64,000 nucleotides of DNA from an uncultured Litoreibacter sp. (lineage in GTDB: Bacteria; Pseudomonadota; Alphaproteobacteria; Rhodobacterales; Rhodobacteraceae). Shown here piece after piece: positions 18,644 to 27,570 of the stretch. The first letter of the stretch is position 1, and every line of letters starts with the position of its first letter. The stretch covers positions 1,912,001-1,976,000 of the forward strand of contig CANLUY010000001.1 of NCBI GenBank assembly GCA_947494435.1, in the 5' to 3' direction. The notes beneath the pieces were generated by a model. It ran no database searches. It saw only the letters and a program-made list of their open reading frames with translations, and was not told the origin of the DNA. The position numbers and the translations under genes are program-made.

Positions 18644-19540
18644 ATGGATCAGGAAAAGCACGGCACTCCGGTCGAATGGCTGGTGCCGTTAGGTTTCATT
18701 TTCTGTGCGGGATGGGTGGTTTGGCATATGCCAGCCTTCATCCTTGATTGGGGTGGTCATGGGGACCAGCTTGCGGCCTTGTTTGGCCGGATCGACGTGA
18801 CGCCCAATGCCCCGATCATAATGGGTACGCATATCGATATTTTCGATGTTCTGGCGCTGATCGCTTTGCCGATCTTTCTTGTGCTTGGCATCACAACAGT
18901 GCGCCGCGCCCCGATGGAGTTTGAATCCTGGGGCGCGCTGGATCGCCTGTCGATTTTCATCGGCCGTGTGACGATGATGCTGATCATCTTGCTGACTATG
19001 GTGATGCTTTACGAGGTTGTGCTGCGCTACGTCTTTGAAGCACCGACCCTGTGGGCCAATGAGATGTCGCTGTGGCTGGCCGGGTTCGTGTTTCTGACAG
19101 CGGGTCTTTATGCGATGCAGCAGCGGTCGCATATTCGGATTTTCCTGCTCTATGATGTGATGCCGCGCTGGGTGCAGCGGTTGTTTGACTGTATCTCGAC
19201 CGCGCTGATCGTGGTCTTTGCCTTTGCGCTGATCTACGGCGGGTATGGCGAGGCGTTCCAGAAGTTCGGCCGTTGGGAGACCTTTGGAACGGCGTTTGAC
19301 CCGCCGATCCCTGCGACAATCAAGATCGCCGTGTTGTTCATCGTGGCGATGGTTGCGGTGCAGGCGGTGATCAATCTGTTCTCTGACTGGAATGCAGAGC
19401 CGGTGATCCACACCGCGGCAGACGACATTGATCAAGATGAATTGGAGCGGTTGCGCGCTTCAGTGGGCGCGGACGGGACGGGTGATATGGATGTCACACG
19501 CGGCGCAGTACAAGGCAATCAGACGAAGGCAGACGGCTAA
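18644..19540 (+). CDS. dctQ: TRAP transporter small permease (DctQ family), extended
   Basis: The 298-residue protein has the DctQ core (about residues 100-250) with four membrane helices and the LWANEMSLWLAGFVFLTAG segment. Two further predicted helices precede it (about 12-35 and 65-85), and a hydrophilic acidic tail of about 45 residues follows. Typical DctQ proteins have 160-200 residues, so this is an enlarged form matching the enlarged DctM next to it. A GGGGAGG ribosome site lies upstream. It overlaps dctM by one base (TAATG). Confidence 0.88.
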   Translation: MDQEKHGTPVEWLVPLGFIFCAGWVVWHMPAFILDWGGHGDQLAALFGRIDVTPNAPIIMGTHIDIFDVLALIALPIFLVLGITTVRRAPMEFESWGALDRLSIFIGRVTMMLIILLTMVMLYEVVLRYVFEAPTLWANEMSLWLAGFVFLTAGLYAMQQRSHIRIFLLYDVMPRWVQRLFDCISTALIVVFAFALIYGGYGEAFQKFGRWETFGTAFDPPIPATIKIAVLFIVAMVAVQAVINLFSDWNAEPVIHTAADDIDQDELERLRASVGADGTGDMDVTRGAVQGNQTKADG

Positions 19541-21342
19541 TGGATATCGGAACAATTTCACTGGTCTTGATGCTGGGCCTTTTGGTGCTGCTGGCGATTG
19601 GGATGCCTTTGGGCATGGCCTCTGCTGTGCTGGCGGTGCTTGTCTTGGTGATGAAGTTTGAGCCGCAATTGCTGACGGCCCCTTGGACCTTTGGGGACGG
19701 GATATTGACGGGGAGGCCGGGGAGCGGGCCCCTTAATATCTTAGCGCAGAAGATATACGGGCTTTTAACGGATTATGTGCTCATATCCATTCCGCTGTTT
19801 ATCTTTATGGCGTCGTTGTTGGAACGCTCCGGTATTGCGAAGGACATGTATTCCTCCCTGTCGGTTTGGTTGAACCGGACCCGTGGGGGGATCGCGATTG
19901 TGACCTCTATCATGGCGGTGATCATGGCGGCGATGTCCGGGATTATCGGTGGTGAGGTTGTGTTGCTGGGCCTGATTGCTTTGCCGCAGATGTTGCGGCT
20001 TGGGTATAACCAGAACCTTGCCATCGGGACGATCTGTGCGTCGGGCTCTTTGGGGACGATGATCCCGCCCTCGATTGTTTTGATCATCTACGGGCTGATC
20101 ACGGAGACGTCGATCAAGGCGCTGTTTACCGCGTCCTTCCTGCCGGGCTTCATGCTGGCGTCGTTCTTTATCATCTACATCATCATCCGCACGCAGTTGC
20201 GCCCTGAAGATGCGCCACTGCCAGAGCCGCAACCGGGCGAGCCTCAGGGGCTTGAGAAGCTGGGTCTGTTCGCGGCTTTCCTTGCGGTGCTGACCGCAGG
20301 TATTTGTACCGTGCTGTTCCTGCGCGCGCTGTTCTTCACGATCACAGGTCAGAACGTTGATCTGGGGGACGGGGTGGAGCCGATCTTCTGGGGCACGACG
20401 GATTATGTGCCGTGGTTCGGCGGCATCGTCGCGATTTGTCTGGGGTTGATCTACTTTGCCTTCGGTGTCGAGCGCACGACGCGCGGCTGGTTGCTGGGCA
20501 AGGGTCTCGTTGCGCCGATTGTTGTGATTGGCGTTGTGATGGGCTCCATCTATGGCGGGATCACGGGGATCACGGAGGCTGCTGGCATGGGCGCCTTGGC
20601 GGTGTATCTGCTGATGACGCTGTACCAGAAAGACTTCGCGGGCTGGGTGGCGCTGCTGACCAAGAATATGATCTGGATCGGGCTTTATGTGGTCGTTGTC
20701 TTGATCGCGCCGCAGTTCTTCATCGACAGCCCCAACCTTGGCATCACGCAAACCATGATCACGCTGTTGGTCTTGTTGCTGCTGACGCTGCGCTTGCCTG
20801 CCGTTCTGGACGGTTTGTGGGACAGCCTGATGCGGACGCTCAAATCCACGGGCACGATCATCTGGGTAACCATCGGGGCTGCGGCTTTGGCGGGCGCGTA
20901 CACCATCGCGGGCGGGCCAACTTACGTTGCTGATTTCATCGTGGGTAGCGACTTGCCGTCGATGGGAATTATCCTCGCGATGATGCTGATCTTGCTGTTC
21001 ATGGGCGCTTTCATGGATTGGGTCGGGATCGTGCTTTTGATCATTCCGGTCTTCCTGCCCATCGTACAACGTCTGCCCATCGAAGAGATCGGGTTGCTGG
21101 GTGATCCGCTTCAGGCGAAGTATCTTTCGGTTTGGTTCGGCGTATTATTCTGTATGAATATGCAGGTCAGCTTCTTGTCGCCTCCGTTTGGTCCGGCAGC
21201 CTTCTATTTGAAATCGGTTGCCCCGCCGCACATTTCGCTGACGGATATTTTCAAGGGCTTTCTGCCCTTCATCGGGATCCAGATTTGTGCGCTGTCCGTG
21301 TTGCTGATCTGGCCGCCTATTGTCGAGATACTTTTGAAATAA
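19540..21342 (+). CDS. dctM: TRAP transporter large permease (DctM family), extended
   Basis: The 600-residue membrane protein has the DctM signatures: the GMPLGMASAVLAVLV start, the PLFIFMASLLERSG and SGIIGGEVVLLG segments, and GSLGTMIPPSIVLIIYG. Ordinary DctM proteins have about 425 residues; here about 120 extra residues with at least two hydrophobic segments (about 235-320) lie before the GITGITEAAGMGAL motif. It forms the channel subunit of a sodium-driven importer with DctP and DctQ. The catabolic genes that follow by 9 bases should act on the imported compound. Confidence 0.92.
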   Translation: MDIGTISLVLMLGLLVLLAIGMPLGMASAVLAVLVLVMKFEPQLLTAPWTFGDGILTGRPGSGPLNILAQKIYGLLTDYVLISIPLFIFMASLLERSGIAKDMYSSLSVWLNRTRGGIAIVTSIMAVIMAAMSGIIGGEVVLLGLIALPQMLRLGYNQNLAIGTICASGSLGTMIPPSIVLIIYGLITETSIKALFTASFLPGFMLASFFIIYIIIRTQLRPEDAPLPEPQPGEPQGLEKLGLFAAFLAVLTAGICTVLFLRALFFTITGQNVDLGDGVEPIFWGTTDYVPWFGGIVAICLGLIYFAFGVERTTRGWLLGKGLVAPIVVIGVVMGSIYGGITGITEAAGMGALAVYLLMTLYQKDFAGWVALLTKNMIWIGLYVVVVLIAPQFFIDSPNLGITQTMITLLVLLLLTLRLPAVLDGLWDSLMRTLKSTGTIIWVTIGAAALAGAYTIAGGPTYVADFIVGSDLPSMGIILAMMLILLFMGAFMDWVGIVLLIIPVFLPIVQRLPIEEIGLLGDPLQAKYLSVWFGVLFCMNMQVSFLSPPFGPAAFYLKSVAPPHISLTDIFKGFLPFIGIQICALSVLLIWPPIVEILLK

Positions 21343-21351
21343 GGACATAGC

Positions 21352-22275
21352 ATGCTCACAGACGACCAGATCACCGCGTTTCACCGGGATGGCTATCTGG
21401 TCGTCGAGGATGTGGTGACGGACAAACTGCCTGCGGTGCAGGTGGAGTATGAGGGCTTGCTTGACCGCTTATGTGCCACTTGGGGCGTGCGCGGTGTCGA
21501 TTTCGAAGACAAGATAATTCGCGCCTATATGGAGGGGTTCGAGTGGTTCCAGCCGCTTGATATCTCCCTGCCGGGAGATCGCATCTTTGCCAATACGCCG
21601 ATGCATCAGGGGCCGGCGGTGTTTGACATGATGACCGCGCCTAAATTGCTGGATTTGGTCCAAGACCTGATCGGCCCTGAGATCACGTCAAATCCGATCC
21701 AGCATGTCCGGATCAAGCCACCTGCGCCGGTCGTGATGGAAGACGAAACGCGCGCGCATATCACATCGACGGAATGGCATCAGGACAGGGCCGTGGCGTT
21801 AGAGGAGGCGGATCAAACCGATATGGTGACGGTCTGGATTGCTGTCACCGATGCGACCGCCAAAAACGGATGTTTGCAGGTTGTGCCGTTTGGTCCGAAC
21901 CCTGAGATACTGCCGCATTGCCCCAACAAGCAGACCTCGATCGCGGACGGGTTCTTGAACGATGCAGGGGCTATATCGCTTCCCGTCAATAAAGGCGGCG
22001 TGGTTCTGTTGCACCCTTTGGTGCCGCATTCCTCCTTGCGCAATTATACGAAAGGCATTCGGTGGTCTTTTGATTTGCGCTTCAATGTGACGGGCCAGCC
22101 GACAGGGCGCGCGCATTTTCCGGAATTTGTTGCGCGCTCCGCCGCGAACCCCGAAAGCGAATTGCATGATTGGCGGGAGTGGCGTGATCTTTGGGAAGAC
22201 GCACGCAAACGTCTTGCGGTCTCCCCCCATATCGACCTTCACAGATGGACATCAGACGCGCCCTATTGCGCGTGA
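21352..22275 (+). CDS. Phytanoyl-CoA dioxygenase (PhyH)-like Fe(II)/2-oxoglutarate oxygenase
   Basis: The 307-residue protein has the iron ligands His143 and Asp145 in EWHQDRA, a distal His226 in LVPHSSLRN, and a following Arg for 2-oxoglutarate. PhyH-fold enzymes hydroxylate many small molecules, not only phytanoyl-CoA. The position directly behind the TRAP permease (gap 9 bases) suggests it acts early on the imported compound. It is related to, but clearly diverged from, the second PhyH-like gene at 25591. Confidence 0.88.
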   Translation: MLTDDQITAFHRDGYLVVEDVVTDKLPAVQVEYEGLLDRLCATWGVRGVDFEDKIIRAYMEGFEWFQPLDISLPGDRIFANTPMHQGPAVFDMMTAPKLLDLVQDLIGPEITSNPIQHVRIKPPAPVVMEDETRAHITSTEWHQDRAVALEEADQTDMVTVWIAVTDATAKNGCLQVVPFGPNPEILPHCPNKQTSIADGFLNDAGAISLPVNKGGVVLLHPLVPHSSLRNYTKGIRWSFDLRFNVTGQPTGRAHFPEFVARSAANPESELHDWREWRDLWEDARKRLAVSPHIDLHRWTSDAPYCA

Positions 22276-22290
22276 AGCAGAAAGACCGAG

Positions 22291-23796
22291 ATGAAAGACT
22301 ATATACGCCTCGATGCTGACGACAATGTCGTCACGGCCACGCGGGCATTGGAAGTGGGGATTGAGGTCGCCGATGGCAAGCGGACCACGCAGCTGATCCC
22401 GTCAGGCCATAAAGTTGCCATTCGCGCGATTCCTAAGGGCGACCAGATCCGCAAATACGCGCAGATGATTGGCGTCGCCTCCGACCACATCGCGCCCGGC
22501 GAGCACGTGCATGTGCATAATTGCGACTTTGTACCGACCGCGCAGAATTATGAGTTCGGGACAGATATGCGCGCCGTGGTTCCTGCAAGCGGGGACACGT
22601 TCATGGGGTATCGCCGTGAGAATGGTGGCGTGGGGACGCGCAATTACATCGCGATTGTTACCTCGGTGAACTGTTCTGCCACGGCGGCGCGGCGTATTGC
22701 AGATCATTTTACGGAAGAGCGTTTGGCGGATTATCCCAATGTCGATGGCGTCTGTGCTTTCGTGCATGGCACGGGCTGCGGCATGGCTGATAGCGGTGAC
22801 GGGTTCGAGGCGCTGCAACGCGTGATGTGGGGTTATGCAAAACACCCCAATCATGCGGGCGTTTTGATGGTGGGTCTGGGCTGCGAGATGAACCAGATCG
22901 ACTGGTTGGTCGAAGCCTATGGTCTGAAGATGTCGCCCACGTTTCAGGTGATGAATATTCAGGGCGTGGCTGGGTTGGCCAAGACCATTGAGATGGGCAT
23001 TGCCAAGGTCGAGGCGATGTTGCCTTTGGCCAATGAGGTGTCGCGGGAACCGTGTCCGGTCTCGGAACTGAAGGTTGCGTTGCAATGCGGTGGCTCTGAT
23101 GCGTGGTCGGGTGTGACGGCCAATCCGGCTTTGGGTTACGCATGTGATCTTTTGGCGGCCCAAGGCGGAACCGGTGTCTTGGCTGAGACGCCGGAGATTT
23201 ACGGGGCGGAGCATTTATTGACGCGGCGTGCGGTGTCTTCGGATGTCGGGGAGCGGTTGATCGGGTTGATTGACTGGTGGAAGGATTACACGGAGCGCAA
23301 TCGCGGCTCGATGGATAATAACCCGTCGCCCGGCAATAAGAAGGGTGGTTTGACGACCATTCTTGAGAAGTCTTTGGGGGCAGCGGCTAAGGGCGGGACT
23401 TCGCCTTTGACGGGCGTCTATAAGTATGCGGAGACGGTGACGGCCTCCGGATTCACTTTCATGGATTCACCCGGCTACGACCCTGCATCAGTGACGGGGC
23501 AGATCGCGGGCGGCTGTCAGGTGGTGGTGTTTACGACCGGGCGCGGGTCTGCCTTCGGGTCTAAGCCCGCGCCGACGATCAAGGTTGCGACGAACTCCCA
23601 GATGTATGCGCGCATGACGGACGATATGGACGTGAATGCGGGCGATATGCTGTCGGGCGGTGTGACTTTGGAGGAGAAGGGGCGCGAGATTTATGAGCTG
23701 ATCTTGGCCGTGGCCTCTGGCGAGGCCTCGAAGTCTGAGGCGCAGGGCTTGGGGGATTTCGAGTTTGTGCCGTGGCAAATCGGAGCGGTGATGTGA
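22291..23796 (+). CDS. UxaA-family altronate/galactarate-type dehydratase
   Basis: The 501-residue protein joins an N-terminal SAF domain (residues 1-75) to the D-galactarate/altronate dehydratase domain, with GYRRENGGVGTRNYIAI, the TSVNCS and HGTGCGM cysteines, and GLGCEMNQ. These enzymes use iron to dehydrate an acid sugar to a 2-keto-3-deoxy acid. It follows the PhyH-like gene by 15 bases and overlaps the next gene by GTGA. The altronate enzyme itself is the closest named relative, but the unusual neighbours make another polyol acid possible. Confidence 0.88.
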   Translation: MKDYIRLDADDNVVTATRALEVGIEVADGKRTTQLIPSGHKVAIRAIPKGDQIRKYAQMIGVASDHIAPGEHVHVHNCDFVPTAQNYEFGTDMRAVVPASGDTFMGYRRENGGVGTRNYIAIVTSVNCSATAARRIADHFTEERLADYPNVDGVCAFVHGTGCGMADSGDGFEALQRVMWGYAKHPNHAGVLMVGLGCEMNQIDWLVEAYGLKMSPTFQVMNIQGVAGLAKTIEMGIAKVEAMLPLANEVSREPCPVSELKVALQCGGSDAWSGVTANPALGYACDLLAAQGGTGVLAETPEIYGAEHLLTRRAVSSDVGERLIGLIDWWKDYTERNRGSMDNNPSPGNKKGGLTTILEKSLGAAAKGGTSPLTGVYKYAETVTASGFTFMDSPGYDPASVTGQIAGGCQVVVFTTGRGSAFGSKPAPTIKVATNSQMYARMTDDMDVNAGDMLSGGVTLEEKGREIYELILAVASGEASKSEAQGLGDFEFVPWQIGAVM

Positions 23797-24779
23797 GACT
23801 GCTGATTGCGGGTCTCGGCCTGATCGGCGCACGGCATCTGGAGCATGCGTTGCGCGTGCCGGGGATTGAGGTTGTGGGGGTCGTTGATCCTGTTGTGGCC
23901 TCTGATCTGCCCCGGTGGGATGCGATTGAGGATGTGGATGTGGAGGCAGACGCGATTGTGATCGCGACGCCGTCTCATTTGCATGGCGATCACGCTGAGG
24001 CTGCGGCGGCGCGGGGTTGGCATATGTTGATCGAGAAGCCGGTGGCGCATTCTTTGGAAGCAGCGGACCGGATTATTTCTGTTTCTGGCGCTGCTGGTGT
24101 GCAGACGTTGGTGGGGCATCACCGGCGGCATCATTCTTGTGTCGTGGCGTTGAAGGACCTCCTTGATCGTGGCGAGATCGGGGTGCCGGTGTTGGCGTCT
24201 TTGATCTGGTCTATGAAGAAGCCGGATGATTATTTCTTGGGGAATTGGCGCGCGGGGGCTGATGGCTCCCCGGTGTTGATCAATCTGGTTCATGAGGTGG
24301 ACCTGCTGCGGCATTTATTCGGGGAAGTGACTGCGGTGCAGGGGATTGGCGCGAACGCGTTGCGCGGGGCGGGGCGGGTCGAAAGTGGCGTTGTGGGCTT
24401 GGGGTTTGCTTCGGGTGTGTCCGCGTCGATTGCATTTGCGGATTGTGCTGTCAGCCCGTGGGGGTTTGAGGCGGGAACGGGGGAAAACCCGAATATCGGG
24501 ACGACGGGCGAAGACTATTTACGGGTTACGGGGACGAAAGGGTCTGTTGGGTTTCCGTCTTTGACGGTTTGGTCGGGGGCTGCGGATTGGTCGGAGCCTG
24601 CTCAGCCTGTGTCGCGCGAGGTTGTGCGCAATGTGCCGTTGGAGGCGCAGTTGGCGCATTTTCGTGACGTCGTGGCGGGGCGGGCAGCGCCTGTTGTCAG
24701 CGCAGTTGAAGGGCGTAAATCGCTGGAAGTGACGTTGCAGATCGAGGCGGCGGTTGCGCCCAGACGGGCTGCGGCATGA
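23793..24779 (+). CDS. Gfo/Idh/MocA-family oxidoreductase
   Basis: The 328-residue protein has an N-terminal Rossmann fold (LLIAGLGLIGARHLEHAL), the EKPVAHSLE segment with the conserved Lys of the EKP motif, and a C-terminal alpha/beta domain with HEVDLLRHLFGEV. The family uses NAD(P) on sugars, inositols and related cyclic compounds. I chose the GTG at 23793, which makes a GTGA overlap with the UxaA-type gene. It overlaps the AroE-like gene by ATGA. Confidence 0.88.
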   Translation: MRLLIAGLGLIGARHLEHALRVPGIEVVGVVDPVVASDLPRWDAIEDVDVEADAIVIATPSHLHGDHAEAAAARGWHMLIEKPVAHSLEAADRIISVSGAAGVQTLVGHHRRHHSCVVALKDLLDRGEIGVPVLASLIWSMKKPDDYFLGNWRAGADGSPVLINLVHEVDLLRHLFGEVTAVQGIGANALRGAGRVESGVVGLGFASGVSASIAFADCAVSPWGFEAGTGENPNIGTTGEDYLRVTGTKGSVGFPSLTVWSGAADWSEPAQPVSREVVRNVPLEAQLAHFRDVVAGRAAPVVSAVEGRKSLEVTLQIEAAVAPRRAAA

Positions 24780-25594
24780 CGTTGCGGGCGGGTTTGATTG
24801 GCGCGCATATCTCTCGCACGCGGTTGCCCGCGGCGCTGGAGATCATGTGCGATGCACATGGGATGGGACTGGACTTTGAGCTGATTGATACCGCGGATGT
24901 GAAAGCGTTCGATTTCGATGCGACGGTGCATGGTCTGATCAATCGCGGCTGGAGCGGGGTGACGGTGACGCATCCCTATAAGACCAACGCGGCGCGCTAT
25001 GCGGAGGAGGGGATGCATCCTGATGTTGCGCATCTGGGGGCGTGCAATACGCTTGTCTTCGGTGAGTATCTGATCGGGTATAATACGGATTACACCGGCT
25101 TTCTGGCAGCGTTCGCACAGGTGGCGGATCGCGGGGCGGTTGTGATGGCAGGCGCGGGCGGTGTCGCGCGCTCCATCGGGGCGGCTTTGGTATCGTTGGG
25201 CGTGTCTGATCTGGCGATTTATGATCGGGACACGTTGCGGGCGAAGGACCTCGCTTTCAGCATCGGCCCACCCGCCCGCGCTATCCCGTCCTCAGAATTT
25301 GAAAGTGCTGTGCTGGGCGCCTCTGGCCTTGTGAACGCGACGCCGATGGGCATGGCGGAATATCCGGGATCGGCTTTTGACTCGGACTTCATAGGGGGAC
25401 AGGTTTGGGCCTTTGATGCGGTTTACACGCCGACAGACACAGCTTTTCTGAAAGACGCAGAGGCGGCGGGTTTGCATGTGGTGACGGGGTTCGATCTGTT
25501 TCGCCATATGGCGATCCGCTCCTTCGTGGCCTACACGGGCCTTGCCGTGGATGAAGACGATATCTTGCCAAAACTGGAGGCGCTCAGACCATGA
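24776..25594 (+). CDS. Shikimate/quinate dehydrogenase-like protein (AroE family), divergent
   Basis: The 272-residue protein has the catalytic Lys in VTHPYKTNA, the Asp in NTDYTGF and the NADP motif GAGGVARS of the AroE family. The N-terminal shikimate-binding motif, normally Ser-x-Ser-Pro in a HSxSP context, is replaced by AHISRTRLP. It is unlikely to be the aromatic biosynthesis enzyme; a catabolic dehydrogenase on a cyclitol or quinate-like compound fits the operon. It overlaps both neighbours by 4 bases. Confidence 0.85.
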   Translation: MTLRAGLIGAHISRTRLPAALEIMCDAHGMGLDFELIDTADVKAFDFDATVHGLINRGWSGVTVTHPYKTNAARYAEEGMHPDVAHLGACNTLVFGEYLIGYNTDYTGFLAAFAQVADRGAVVMAGAGGVARSIGAALVSLGVSDLAIYDRDTLRAKDLAFSIGPPARAIPSSEFESAVLGASGLVNATPMGMAEYPGSAFDSDFIGGQVWAFDAVYTPTDTAFLKDAEAAGLHVVTGFDLFRHMAIRSFVAYTGLAVDEDDILPKLEALRP

Positions 25595-26481
25595 CACTGG
25601 AAACCCTCACCCAAGACCAAAAGGCGTTCTATGAGGAGAACGGCTACTTGGTGCTGGAGAACCGCATCCCTGCCGACATTTTGCAAAATATCCGCGATGA
25701 GATCGCGAAATATCAAGGCCAGGCGAAAGGGATGACCGCTTCTAACGATCAGATTGATCTGGAGGATAGCCATACGGCTGAGGAACCAAGAGTGCGCCGC
25801 ATCAAGCTGCCGCATACGCATAACAAAGTGATGCGAGATTTGATGTATTCGGATCATGTGCTGGCCCCTGCGCGCGATTTGATCGGGCCTGCATTGCGGC
25901 TGCATACGACCAAGCTGAACATGAAAATGGGCGGCTATGGCGCGGCCGTAGAATGGCATCAGGATTTTGCGTTCTATCCTCATACGAATGACGACGTTTT
26001 GGCGATTGCGGTCATCATTGATGATATGGCCAGCGAGAATGGGCCGCTGATGGTATTTCCCGGCTCGCATAAACACCCGATCAACGACCACCATGTCGAC
26101 GGCGTTTTTGCGGGTGCAATGGATTTGGAAGCATGCGGCTATGACATGAAAGACGCGGTGGAGTTGACGGGGCCAGCGGGCTCTATTTCGATCCATCACG
26201 GGCGGATCGTGCATGGATCGGCGTTAAACGTGTCAGACCGCGACCGGCGGTTGCTTTTTTACGAAATGATGGCGGCGGATGCGTTTCCGATCATGGGGTC
26301 GATGACCAAGTGGAACGGGATCGCGGATTACGACACTCGGTTGCTGTGTGGGGACCCCGTGCTGGAGCCGCGGGTGCAGTCTATCGGCGCTCGGATACCA
26401 GCGCCGCTGCCCACGGATGAGTTCACGATTTACGAGGTGCAGAAGCAATTGAAGAATCGCAGTTTCGGGGTTGCCGAGTGA
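25591..26481 (+). CDS. Second PhyH-like Fe(II)/2-oxoglutarate oxygenase
   Basis: The 296-residue protein carries the iron ligands His123 and Asp125 in EWHQDFAFYPH and His208 in IVHGSALN, followed by the SDRDRR arginines for 2-oxoglutarate. It belongs to the PhyH family and differs substantially from the copy at 21352, suggesting a different step on the same pathway. ATGA overlaps tie it to the AroE-like gene before and the flavoenzyme after. Confidence 0.88.
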   Translation: MTLETLTQDQKAFYEENGYLVLENRIPADILQNIRDEIAKYQGQAKGMTASNDQIDLEDSHTAEEPRVRRIKLPHTHNKVMRDLMYSDHVLAPARDLIGPALRLHTTKLNMKMGGYGAAVEWHQDFAFYPHTNDDVLAIAVIIDDMASENGPLMVFPGSHKHPINDHHVDGVFAGAMDLEACGYDMKDAVELTGPAGSISIHHGRIVHGSALNVSDRDRRLLFYEMMAADAFPIMGSMTKWNGIADYDTRLLCGDPVLEPRVQSIGARIPAPLPTDEFTIYEVQKQLKNRSFGVAE

Positions 26482-27560
26482 AGATAGGCGTTATTGGTCG
26501 GGGGCTGATGGGATCAGCCGCGACGCGGCATCTGGCTATGGCGGGTGCGGATGTGACGGTGATTGGTCCGTCTGAACCTGCGGAGAAGCGGTCGCATAAA
26601 GGTGTTTTCGGCTCTCACTATGACGAGGGGCGGATCACGCGGCACAATGCGACGCTGCCGTTTTGGGTGGAGGTCTCAAAAGCCTCAATCGCGCGCTACG
26701 CGGAGATTGAAGCGCAAAGCGGGATCCCGTTTTTCACTGAGGCTGGTGCGCTGATGGCGGGGGATGACGCTTACATTGGGAAGGTTGATGCGGCGGCGCA
26801 GATATGTGGGGTTGAGAGCCATGCGTTGAACGCGGATGGGCTGCGGGAGCGGTTTCCTTATTTTCAATTTCCGGACCATTATTCAGGTGCTTACGAGGCG
26901 CGGATGGCGGGGCATGTCAGCCCTCGGCGGTTGGTGGCGGCACAAACAGAAGCGGCGCGGCGCGCGGGCGCGCAGGTGTTGGACGAGACGGTTTTGGTTC
27001 TAGATGAAGGCCGCGTGACGACGGATCAGGGCGTGCATCAGTTTGATCAAGTGCTGGTTGCAGCAGGTGGCTGGACAGACGCCGTTTTAGACCGTGCGCC
27101 GCAGTTGGATGTCTATGCGCGGACAGTGGCCTTGTTCGAAATATCTGAAAATGAAGCAAAGCGTCTCGCCAACATGCCCTCACTGGTATACCAGTTGCAG
27201 GAAGACCCGTATTTGCTGCCGCCGATCCGGTATCCTGATGGCAAGATTTACGTCAAACTTGGGGGCGATCCCGAGGATGTCAGGCTGGACGGACCGGAAG
27301 CGGTCCATGAGTGGTTTCGATCTGGTGGGAATGCCCAAGTGCGGGACCGGCTGGAAGAGATGATCCGGGACTTGATGCCGTCTTTGGCCATTGAGAGCAT
27401 TCGTATGGATGCTTGCGTGACCAGCTGGACGGCCGACCGCTTGCCGGAGATCCGGCGGTTGGGTGATTGGTTGAGCGTCTGTACGGGCGGGAACGGTGCC
27501 GGGGCCAAATGCTCGGATGAATTGGGGCGTCGCGGCGCGGCGCTGGTTATGGAAGTTTAG
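26478..27560 (+). CDS. FAD-dependent oxidoreductase (DAO / sarcosine oxidase-like)
   Basis: The 360-residue protein begins with the FAD-binding IGRGLMGSAATRHLA and has the DAO-family layout, with VLVAAGGWTD in the middle and GGNGAGAKCSDELG near the end. The MTOX/sarcosine-oxidase subgroup binds FAD, sometimes through a Cys, and oxidises a secondary amine or amino acid. Its presence suggests that the pathway substrate, or an intermediate, carries an amino or methylamino group. It overlaps the PhyH-like gene by 4 bases. Confidence 0.85.
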   Translation: MKIGVIGRGLMGSAATRHLAMAGADVTVIGPSEPAEKRSHKGVFGSHYDEGRITRHNATLPFWVEVSKASIARYAEIEAQSGIPFFTEAGALMAGDDAYIGKVDAAAQICGVESHALNADGLRERFPYFQFPDHYSGAYEARMAGHVSPRRLVAAQTEAARRAGAQVLDETVLVLDEGRVTTDQGVHQFDQVLVAAGGWTDAVLDRAPQLDVYARTVALFEISENEAKRLANMPSLVYQLQEDPYLLPPIRYPDGKIYVKLGGDPEDVRLDGPEAVHEWFRSGGNAQVRDRLEEMIRDLMPSLAIESIRMDACVTSWTADRLPEIRRLGDWLSVCTGGNGAGAKCSDELGRRGAALVMEV

Positions 27561-27570
27561 GAGAGACGCG

